Source: Chromera velia
Taxonomy: Eukaryota > Sar > Chromeraceae
Direction: 5' to 3'
Length of the DNA stretch: 64,000 nt
Assembly (NCBI GenBank): GCA_018398765.1
Contig: JAHBMJ010000477.1
Coordinates: forward strand, 1-64,000
Part shown: one piece after another, positions 12,201-23,100 of the stretch
Layout of the letters: every line of letters starts with the position of its first letter
Position numbering within the stretch: the first letter of the stretch is position 1
Made by a program: the position numbers and the translations under genes
Notes under the pieces: model-generated
The model's input: the letters and a program-made list of their open reading frames with translations, nothing else
The model's database searches: none
Told to the model about the DNA's origin: nothing

Positions 12201-15200
12201 AGCGGTTGGCGAGAGAATGTGGGTGTCTTTGCATGTTGTTGCAATTATCCAAGACGGACAAACCGCGAGTTGGCACAGCTAGCTGACTCTCCCCATCCTC
12301 CGTCCCCCCACAGCCGCCTGTTTTCAAGGGAAGAGGCAGAAAGAGCGAGTGGTCTTCTCCCCGTGTGAAGGCGGCAGGGAAAGTCATGCATCCTCCTCCT
12401 AGGTGTTTCCCCGGAAGAGGCCCTCCTCTTCCTTTCGTGTCAACAGACAGGGATCCGATCAAACGCCGGCGTGAGAGCCCGTCGGCAGGTGTGGCTGCAA
12501 AAGTGTGCACGGGCTCTCGTGACTGTGCAACAGGGGAGACGGAGGAGATGCGTAAAGACGGCGGGAGTTTCACGTGCCTGGGATCTCGGATGATTAGGGA
12601 TCGAGACACTAATCCACTGGAAGACGCAGCGTCTGTCATCAAGTGGGAGTACGGGCAGGTGGTCTGGGCACGGTGAGATAGGGAAAGCTCGAGGGGCCAG
12701 TCAGCGAGTGATGTGTCTGACAGTGCCAGTGAGGCAATCAACCCGCCATTCTCTCCACCGTCGGTGGGAGTGGAGGAGACGCTGTTGGCCCTATCGAGGA
12801 GACATGCGGAGGGGAGACGAGGAAGAGGGCGTGTCGTCTTGGCAGTCAGAGATGACAGAGACGGCGAGACCGCAGGGGGGGGAGGAAGGGGAGCGGACAT
12901 CTGAAGGGAGTTCTCTTGGTCGTGCCCTGGGATTCGACCTTCCTGTTCCCTTCCTGCCATCACACATGCGTCCCCTCTCCCTTGATTGTCACCCCGGTTT
13001 TCTCGAATCTCAACTTCTCGCTCTTTCTCTCTTTCTTGTGCTCTCTCTTCCATCCTCCTTTCATTCAAAGAACCCGCACCCCTCTTACAAGACTGCTCCT
13101 CCTCTTGCCCCGCCCCGTCTCTTCTCCCGCCTGCCCCACACAACTGATGATCTGAGCCCAGACAGCCCGTGTCCACAGGACCCAAACCCCATGGGGGCCC
13201 ACTTCCCCCCTCTCCCCCTGCCCCATACTGCTGCTGCTGTTGCTGTTTCAGCGCCGTGACTCGGTTACCGACCAAGGGGGGGGGTCGGGGCCGTCTACCC
13301 TTTCCCCCCACCCTTTTGGGTATCTCGGCAGGCGCCTCAACCTGATTAGGCGGAGGGAGGGCCGAGGAAGAAGCTGCAGAAGCAGCAAGAGAACTTCCCG
13401 CTGCCTCAAGAGCAGAAGAAGACGACTCAAAAGGGTTCTCAGGTGGAGCAGCAGCAGGAAAAACTTCCTTTTCTTTCTCCCCTTTTCCCACGCTCTTCCG
13501 TCCTCTACCGCTGGGGTCGTCAATAGTCTTATTCCATAACTCTTCCTCCTCTTTCTCATGTTCATTCTCTTCAAATACACCCATGCCGGCAATCTCGTAC
13601 AGCGGTGTTTCCTGCTGTTGTTCTTCTTGCTGGCAGATCTCTCTTTCAATTGATTTTCCTACTTGACACAAAGCGGGGGGCAGTGGTTCGACAGGGTTTC
13701 TTGTCCCCGTACCTGTCTCTCCCTCCCGCTGTTCCCCGGAAAGTTCTTCTTCTTCCATCATCTCCTCAATTCGACCTTCTGACCCACTCAAAGCACTTCC
13801 CGGTAAAGCAAACGGCAGCGCCTCAGTGAAATTCGAGCGCGATGTCGAACCTCGACGCAGGAGGGGCCCCTGACAATTGGTTTGCTGGCCCCCCCCTGAA
13901 TTTAAACGAGACGCGGCAGAAGAAGACGCACAAGACAACTTTCGTGGCAAAGGAACGGTCTCTCCCCCTCCCCCGAGGGAAACAAATGCAGGTGCAGGCG
14001 CAGCACAAGCACCTACACTGCACTCCATCATTCTTTCTCTTTCTTTCTCTCCCCCCCCCTCTCTAACAAACGAAGAAGAATCTGCAGTGGTCGCGGTCGT
14101 TGTTGATAACTTACGGCAAGGCCAAAACTCAGATCCAACTTTTCCACACGACTGTTTCCCTACTTCTCCCACTCTTCCCCCCGGCATGGCATTAACGGAA
14201 GGACGCCCGCTGCTCCTGCTGCTGCTAGTCGAACTGCTGGTGCTGCCACACGGCCCCGAAGAGAACCGACTCGACCTTGCTCCTCTCAATTCATAAAGTT
14301 CATCCTCATCCCCATCTTCTATTGAAAGCAGATCCGTAAATCCAACAGAAAAACACGGCCGCGACCAGGGGCCCTCAGTAACCTGGAATGGAACCGACGG
14401 AGCCCCGGTCGCCGCAGTTGGAGACACGGAAGGGGCGAAGGGCTGGCTGCTGTTACTCCAAGAAGTTGAAAGATCCGAACAGAAGGAGCACAGAATATTT
14501 CCAGCCAACAACAACGCTCTGGATTTTAAACACGTGACGGAGGCGGGGGGGTCTGAGGAAGAGGGAGGGGAAGTAGTGGAATGACAATGATGATTTTCAC
14601 AATCGACCTTCGCATGCATTTCAGTTGCTGGGTTGGAGGAAGACAAACCGTGTGGTGGTGTTTCAAAAACACGATTGGGGAGACCAACAAAACCACCACC
14701 CGGCGCTGTGACGCACAGGCGCGTCGCGGGAGCAGGGGGCTGCTGCTGCTGGTTGTGGCTTTTCTCCAGATCCGTGTGATACAAGTTCTCACCCCGGCCT
14801 TGGTTCGGGTCCATTCGCAGCTGCAGAAGGGAGGGAAAACGGAGACGTATCAGTAGAGGGTGGCCAGTCACATTGAAATGAGAAAAATCTTCCCCTTTCC
14901 TCCCTCCACCCTTTCCTTTCCTCGTGTTTCATTTTCCTTCATTCCTTTCTTTCTTCTTTCTCTGTCGCCAAACACGTGACGACGGGTTGAGGTCAAAGCG
15001 AGATAGCGCACTCCAGCGCATTCGTTACTACTCCTTTTCGCCTTTTGTGCTTTATCGTCCTGTTCTGAGTGTAAACAGTCGCTCCCCCAGAATGAATATA
15101 CACGTCTTGAAAGAAATCAACAAAAAGAGCAGCCAGCCTTGTAATTAACTACGGCAGTTAGGCTACTGACCCAGGAAGGCGCGTTGCCGTTGATCTTCAC

Positions 15201-15320
15201 CCGAGGAGCATGGGCCAAAAATCCAACCAGAGCGCTGGACCTATCCAAATACCCAAAGCAATTCGACAGAAGAACAGCAATCTCTCTACTGACGGGACGG
15301 AAAGCAGTTGAAGGAAACAT
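9219..15320 (-). CDS. large Ser/Thr protein kinase with HRDxS and DFN motifs
   Basis: Best model has three exons, 15320-15171, 14820-11658 and 11395-9219, in consistent phase (0, then 1), about 1,829 residues. The first small exon (MFPSTAF start) is the least certain part. Residues up to about 900 are disordered, with Gln, Ser and Glu runs. The kinase domain follows: glycine loop GEGCSAVV (about 929), ATP lysine in YALKTV, helix-C Glu in AEFEIM, catalytic loop HRDVSLSN (about 1062), LIDFNIAKRG (about 1089), the intron, then IAPEV, DVWSAGVC and LTGFLPFDAPTKESL as in CAMK-type kinases. The HRD aspartate, metal-binding Asn and the DFx aspartate are kept, but the usual Lys of HRDxK is Ser and the Gly of DFG is Asn. 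A Ser/Glu-rich tail of about 600 residues follows, including a His run. It is transcribed away from the PNPase gene and towards the reductase-like gene, about 320 bp apart. The kinase fold is certain; substrate and role are unknown. Confidence 0.85.
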
Positions 15321-16448
15321 ACTCTCTTTCTCCTTCCGTTCTCTCCAACAGTGAGAGCACGCGGCTGAGGCGGAACACGGGGAAGGATCGGCAAATACAA
15401 CAGCCACTCTCCCTTCTTTCCTGCCAACACCCTCACTTAAATAGTGTGTTTCCTTTCCATCCCTCTCATCCGTCTTCGTCCCTCTCTGCCTCCCTTTCTT
15501 TTCGTCCGACTCCGCCCCCCTGTCGTCAAGAGGCCGCAACGATGAAGGGTGGAGGGTTCGATCCGGAGCTTCGGGGTCGTCGACTGCCGCCCTTCCACTG
15601 TTTAAAAAACGAAGAAGGAGTTTACAGAGAATAAGTCCAAGTGACTTCTCTTGCTTTCCCTGTCTCTTCCTCCTGATCGTGCCCTCCTCCTCCATCGGCA
15701 TGCACAGAGTCGCCCTGCGCGTGCATGGGGATGCGGTGGAAAGGAGGAGAGGAGAGATGGCACTGCCTTCTTTCTCCCGCTTCTGCTGCTGTTTGCAAAT
15801 TCCATCCACAGCCGTCCCCCCCTTATCTTGAACGTTTCCTTCCCTCTCTGTTGCAGAAGGCGGGGGAGGAGCAGCATCCCTTTCGATCTCTACAGACTGA
15901 AAGGGCCCCCCTTGCAGCTTCGACCGAACCCTGTCGGGAGTCTCTTTGTGCCGTCGAAGGGCCCAGCATGAAGACGCGAGAGACAGAGAAAAAGTCTGCA
16001 CGCACCCGAAATTTCATTCATGCAAATCAAACCTCAGATTTGGAGTCAGGCAGGCACGCGAAGGGAGACGGAGAAATTGGTCAGAAATACAAGGAGACAG
16101 GAGGGACACAGAAAGGCGGATTCGACTCACCGGATAGAGGTCCAAAGGGCAGACAAGCGGAGAGCGGACACCCTCAAGGAACAGGAGTCCTGCAGTGTTG
16201 GATACATACGAATACAATCCAGTGTCGTGTTGTTTATCACGGAGAGGAATTATGATGATGAGTATTTTCAGATGAATTCTTCCCTCTTCAACGCTTCCCT
16301 TTCGAGATTGAAGATAGTGATCAGATTCTTCAGCTCTGCAGTGCTCACTGCTCGGAACCTCAGCTTGGAATGCAGTGAGACCCCCCAAATCGAACAGTGC
16401 AGTGTCTATCCAGACAGCACCAACATCGGCACAGGTGCACACACACAC
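15321..16448 (-). other. unassigned minus-strand open frames, possible 5' exons
   Basis: Two long minus-strand frames, about 16001-15117 and 16448-16014, extend upstream of the proposed kinase start. The second includes a stretch that reads like protein (YVSNTAGLLFLEG, then PLVCPLDLYP) followed by a good donor, GTGAGT, near 16128. The first is mostly Arg/Lys/Glu-rich and less convincing. They may be 5' exons of the kinase gene, its leader, or a separate small gene. I recognise no domain. Confidence 0.25.
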
Positions 16449-17874
16449 GAACGACTGAAGGGTTCACGAACACACCCTCTCTCCCTGTTTCACCTTCTGC
16501 CTTCTCAATGGGGTACTTGTCAATTGCCTCTGCCTGCCCAAACCCACGCGCATACCCCGGTTTGTGCCCAACTTCGCACGTACATGCTGACCACAGTACA
16601 AGTCATCGAACACCCTTCTCTCCCGTTGCCCCACACCCCTTCCTTGCCCTTCTGATGCTCCAATCATCTGCAAAGAAGCAAACAGTCGTCACCGGTAAAT
16701 ACATGCATGCATACAGACACACACAGGGAGAGAAGGACGGTCCTATCCGCAACAAGTCTGTCTCAGTAGACTACGTGAGCATACAGACAGACACGTCCCC
16801 AGGTCACAGCGATCAGATACCGGTCATCCCCTGTCCTCGAAGCCTCTTCAGAGCTACCGGCACACCTGGTTGAGGGACAGAATCTGTTTCCTGGAGGGGT
16901 CTGGATCCGTGCGGTTGGAGTACTAAAGATCGCTTCCTGGTGAGAATTGTTGGGTTTCAGAAGACCATTGTTCATCCCCAGATCTGTAGTGGGACCTCGT
17001 TTCAAAACTCCGAAAGACTCGTCATCTTCTTGCCTACTTTGAATCATATGACGTATCGGACTGCCGATGCAGAGGAAGTATCGCAGAGACGCTCCCCCAC
17101 CGAACCTTCTCTGTTTCTAGCTACTACAGAGACATCCATACAATGAATACAACGACCAATCGATAGTCCTCCTGATTTCTCAAATTTGCCCTCCGATTCT
17201 TTACAGTTGCATACATACACCTCTCTCACATCTCTTCTTCGATCTGTGAACAGGGTGGTGTTTCAGGAAGCTGGAGAAAAGATTGATCAGCTGTCAAATC
17301 ATGTCAAATCAAAGTGACCCATGCATGCAACCTGCATGTAGTATATGACAGGCCCTGATCCAACATATTTCATGCCACTACAAGAGTAGGGGACCACGGT
17401 GAGTGATGCCGACGGCCTGGCATGCATGCACTCTCCAATTGAATGAAAGAAGTTCGATCAAAGAAACGCGTTGAATGCTCCCCCCCTCCATGCAGTCTGA
17501 ACCACTGCGGCAGAAAGTTTGGACCTGGTACTGTGCTTAAGAAGTCTGGCTGTTTTACCAAAGAATGGTTTGAACATTGACGCATGTGACCATCCAAGCT
17601 CGTGCATGTCGCGCCCGTCTCCTTCCTGAGGTCCTGGTGAACCGCGTGTACTGACTTTGAAGAGGAAGGGCTGAAGTAATGCTAACGGTGGGGCTTGGTC
17701 TTGTCCTTGGGGTCTTGCACTTCGAAGAAACGGCAGGTTGGTTTATCTCGTGAAATTTCATGCGGCCGTCTCCTCCCGTCTCCTTGGTAGCCGTGCTGGT
17801 CCTTTCCGTCTACCCTTCCCCCTGTCCTTCCCCTCCTGCCTTGACTTGTCTGACTCTATCGTTTATCCTGTATC
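16449..17874. other. divergent intergenic spacer
   Basis: This is the spacer between the minus-strand kinase side and the plus-strand PNPase gene, so it should hold both promoters. No long coding frame with protein-like composition was seen. There are scattered CATGCATG-type palindromes (around 16703, 17320 and 17420) but no recognisable TATA box or other core element. Confidence 0.4.
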
Positions 17875-19970
17875 ATGCCCTTTTCTTCTCTGTCTGTGTC
17901 GCCCTCCACCCTCGTTTTCTTTCTTCTCTCGATGGATCAGGCTTCGTTCCGCGTCCTTTTCGCCAACTGGTGTCTCCTCCCTCCTTTTGTTTCTTCTCTC
18001 GATGGATCAGGCTTCGTTCCGCGTCCTTTTCGCCACCTGGTGTCTCCTCCCTCCTTTTCGGGGACCACTTCTGTGGAGAGAGAAGAGTCTGGAGGGAGCC
18101 CTCGGCCATGTAATTGGAACTTTCACTTAGGTTCCGCACAATCTGCTTCCCATTTAAGCTGCCTTCATGCGCTCGAACCGGAGAAGAACTCGGCATCACT
18201 CTCCCCATCTCCGTCTACGCCGACGGAGGATGGGGCGGGGGGGTTAAAGATTCTGTCAACCTTCAACGTCGACGTGGCAGGACTGGAGTCGGAACAGGAG
18301 GGAAACAAAGAGACGGAAGTGGGTGAGATGGCCTCGGTGAAGTTCGACAAGCGGAAACGAATTTCCTATTGGGACCCTGAGAGCAGGCGTGAGAAGATGG
18401 CCGGGTACGGCTGGGACCGCCCTGCTCCCTCTCGAGAGGTGGGTGTGGAGTATACGGGGGCGTAAATAGATTGGTTGCGAGGAATACATCTTCTGGGGGA
18501 AGAAATGAGTGATAAGGCAGTCGAGTAAAGAATGAGTGTGAGTGAGAAAGAGACAGGAGGAGCTCCAAAATGCGTCTGCGCAGACGTGTGTCCGTGTGTT
18601 CGTTTATCTGTCCGTATGTTTCTTTGTTTCTTTGCCTGTCTGTCTATTCCTGTGGTTCATTGTTCCTGTTTTTGTTTTGTGGGTGGGGGGGAAGGGGTTG
18701 GGGTGTATGGGCGGGGGCGCGTGCGTGTATGTGTGTATACATATTTGTACTTCCGTATTCATGAACGCATAGATGTGTGTAAGCATGTCGATATACATCT
18801 GTAGGTGCGAAGGCTTGAGATTCCCAACTTTGCTCGTGAGGCAAATGGAGAACGGAAGCATTCGATGATCATGGAGGCTGGAGGTGTGGCGACGCACGCA
18901 GACGGGGCAGTTCTCGTGGACGTGGGGGGCACCACCGTGCTCTGCACGTGTGTGCTGGTCCCCCTTTCGGGCCCTGGGGGCATGCCGGGGTCCTCCTCCC
19001 CTCCCCCCGGGGGTCAATTGAAGGTTGAATACAGCGAGAGGAAATATGCGGGCGGTAAAATTCCCGGCAGCTTCACACGGAGAGAGATGTCCCCAGGGGA
19101 TGCGGAGACATTGATATCAAGAGTCATCGACAGGTCAGAAAGATTTTTTTTTTTCAACACTAATTTATTTCATGGTCAGAAAGAATTGCATGGTGTACAT
19201 TGGGTAGAATCAAGCAGGTGGCATGGAATGTGGGGGTGGATTGGTGAATGGCTCATGAGGATACGTTCATTCCTCTGGTGTGTGTTTGGCCTGGACCCGA
19301 CCGAGCTGGTTTCAATACCCAATCTTTGAGCATCTGATTGATCGTAAGCAATGAGCAGCCTCAACCATTAGACCTGCTTAAATGCTTGTTTGAGTGTGAA
19401 AAGAGACACAGACAGAACCCTAAGTGAGAGCGGATCGTCAATCCCTCTTCCCCCTTTTGCGTTCGCATGCATAACCACGTGTGTGTCCTGCTGCTCATTT
19501 GATTGTTCACTTGCGTTCCTCTGTTTCTGTCTGCCTGTGTGAGAGGGAGGGAGCTCATGCGGACCGCTGAGGCCCCTCATCCCAGTGCATGCGTTTATTT
19601 TCATACATAAGAATGAATAAAAAATTCTATATGAAAATAAACGCACACATGCAGACCGCTGAGGCCCCTCATCCCGGAGAGTTTCCCATTTGAGATCGAA
19701 GTCTCTGCTCTCCTCGTGTCGTTCAACCCAGAGATAGACCCCGCTGTGGTGGCCATCAATGGGTGTGCAGTCGCTGTGCAGGTGGGGGGGGGGGNNNNNN
19801 NNNNNNNNNNNNNNNNNNNNGGGGGGGGGGGGGGGGCACAGGGGAAGGAACTGGATCTTGTCAACAAGGAGGAACAAGATTTGGGCTCTGAGTCTGTAGC
19901 CCTATCTGGCTCTGATTGAAGAGAAGAAAAAAGGCTCCTCTATCAAATTCACGGTGTACGTACCTCTGTG

Positions 19971-20050
<80 letters not shown>

Positions 20051-20073
20051 CGTGTACGTGTGCGTGTACGTGT

Positions 20074-20109
<36 letters not shown>

Positions 20110-23100
20110 ATTCAGATGGCTGGGGTTCCCCTCTCATGCCGGGGTCTGGTGGCGGGACGGGTGGGAATTGTTCCGGGAAGGGAAGCGGCGGCTCGGGGAG
20201 ACGGTGGCGCGAATTCGGGTTCGTCGGCTGAAATTGTGATTTTTTAGTTTGCGGTTTTTCCTTGCACTGTCCACAAAGATAGAGAGGAACAAAGATAAGA
20301 TGGGACCCATCATGAGAAAAGCATGGCATTTCAGCAAGCAGCCGAAGAGACGCGTCCATGCAAGCATGCACACACAAGGAAAGACGCAACGATCGAGAGG
20401 AAAGGGTAGTGAGGCGTTTCAACGGACACTCAAGGAGAACATAAAGAAACGGCAGGAGAAAGAAAGAAGGCAATGTTTGTTGGTTTCTTTTCTTTTTCGT
20501 GTGTGACTTTAGTCCTGATTCAGATTCCCCCTCTGCTTCCGGCCCTCCCGGATTGTGACTGTCCATATATCTTTTTTTTTCTGTTGATTTGCCCGTCAAA
20601 GAGAAGAGAAGAGAAGAAACGAAGATCACTTCCATTCCTGCCTGCCTGCCTGTCTGTCTCCTTGTTTGTAACAACGCAGCGTCTCCTCCGTTCCTCCTGA
20701 ACCCCTTCACCTTGCCGGTTGGTCGTCGGGGGCTGTTCAGGAAAAGAAAAAGGGGACTCGGTATCGCACCTCGTGTCCTCTCAGGAGCGTCGGAAGACAG
20801 AAGCAAAGGTAGGTCGGTGAGAAATTTGGTTGACGGTGCAGCCACCTCAAATGGAATTTCTCATGATTGATTCTGATGTTGTCAATTTCTCAGAAACCTG
20901 TTTTCTTGATTGAATCCTTGCCCTTGCGGCGTCTCTGGTTTCACAGACAACAAGCACAGAGGAAAAGAAAATTCAACAAACGTTCGTTTGCAGATAACCT
21001 TTCTCCGGGGGGCGAGGCAGAGGAGGGAGGCGGAGATGGTGAAGAGACAGGTGCCTCGGGAGGGCCCCCCTCTTCGTCCTCCGACTCCTCCGCTGTCGTC
21101 GGGCTGATGCAAGAGGAACTGCTTTGTGGAGTCGGTGGGAGGGTGGATGGGTGAAAGTATGCGTGCGTCTTTGGAGCCCCCCCTCTGTCTCTCCCTTTCC
21201 GTCTTACTTGCTGCATTTCTGGAAGGGACCTTCAGCCCCATCGGTCGATCACTTGTCCACCCCTCATTCCAAGAATCTCTTCCTCCTCTGTGCTCCTTTA
21301 ATTCACTTGCAGGGCCTCGACTTGTTACTTGTCCTCTCTCCCACTGGACTGACCATGGCGGAGGGCACTGCCAAAGAGATTCCTGAGAAGACGCTGGAGG
21401 ACGCGATGAAATTTGCAAAAGAGACAACCGGACCGTGGTTGAAGAAACTGTATGACTTCGGCCAGGAACTTCAGAGGACCTATCGACGATATCCTCTCTC
21501 TGCTTCTCCCTCTTCCTCTTCCTCTCCTTCAGCATCATCTGCTTCTTCAGGTCGGTGGGAATGAGACCAGACAGATTGAATCATTCTGCTTCTTTTCAAC
21601 TGATTTTTCTCCTTTGGCGCTCCTTTCATTACTCTCCCTACTAGCTCTTCCTCTCGCTTCTTTCCTTTCTGCTTGCTCCCATTTAGCGCCGCTCTGTCTC
21701 TGTACTTGCTTTGGGTGATACCGTCAGCATGGCAGAAGATGCAGATGAGAAGGCGTGTTAAAGTTTTTGGACCATGCAACACTTGCAACACGTCCCCCTC
21801 TCGCCTGTCTTAATCCCACCCCGCCTTCCCCTCAACCTCCCCTCTCTGTGCATGTGTGTGTATATGTGTGTGTCTGTGGGTCTGCACGCGCATGCGGCTT
21901 CAGAGTCTACCGACGACAGGGACGACAGTTCGTTGCCTTCCTCTCCCGAAATGCTCATACAAAAAGCGGCAGAGCCAGATACAAGTCCGAGGGAGGCCGA
22001 GACTCTCGTGAGGTCTGCAGCGCGTCTTTTGGCTCGGCGACTTGTTCCGCAGCTGTTGCCCCTGAAACTGAAACGGCAGCGAATATCCAAAAGATCGTTG
22101 CTTGAAAGAGAACTCCTCCAGAGTCTTCTCGATCTGGTGAGTGCTGCCCAATTAAGTCAAAACGGCAATTCGGTGTCTACAGTAAGTGGAGGAATGAAGC
22201 CGGCCTTCCAACTGCGATGTCTGAGTGGAATTGCATCTGACGAATTGTCCCGTGAATTTCGGCTCTTCTTGAGGTATAAAATTCTGTCGGATGGCATCCG
22301 AATGGGGGACAGGGGGCTAGAGGAAGTCAGACCGATTGAGTGCGCAACCGCAGTGCTGGACCGCCCCCACGGGTCCGCATTGTTCACACGGGGAGGCACT
22401 CAGTCTCTCTGCACAGTAACACTAGGGGGGACGGATGAACTGAAGGAAGTCAGTCTGACTTAATTGTTTCTTTCTTGTCTGTGCCAAGGTTTCTTTTGCG
22501 TGGCTTCTTGCTCACAACCACCGAAAGAGAGGTTGGTTCGTGAGTCGCTGGCCTTCTGTGTCGTATCTCTTTCTTTTCTGTGTTCTACTTTCTTCAAGAG
22601 TTACGACTTCCCTCTTTTTCTCGTGCTCTTCCGTGCATTCCCTTTTTGTCCTCCTGTGTTCCGACCGACAGTGCCTGTCCATTCGCTTCTTTTCGCCTTT
22701 CTGACTTGCAAGGGCGCCCTGCTAGGTCTCACTCTTGGTGATGCCCCGTTTTGTCACGATTTTTCTTATGTGTCTTCCTGAGACAGATTGATGAACTGAG
22801 GGCGATGCAACTTCCGTTCGTTCTTGACTACAACTTCCCCGGATTCGCTGTGAACGAGAAGGGAAAGGGGTGGAGGCCGAACAGACGAGCGATCGGGCAC
22901 GGGTGGTTGGCGGGCAAAGCACTTGGGGCAGTTGTGCCGGCTCCAGAGTCCTTTCCCTTCATGACACGGGTGGTGTCCGAAATCACGGAGTCAGATGGGT
23001 CCAGGTTCGTTGCCTTCAGCTAGGCGATTTCTTTTGGTTGGGCTTCAATGTGTCGATTTGTCGCTTGTTTCTGTTGCTTGTTCAGTGGGCCCGGGTTTGT

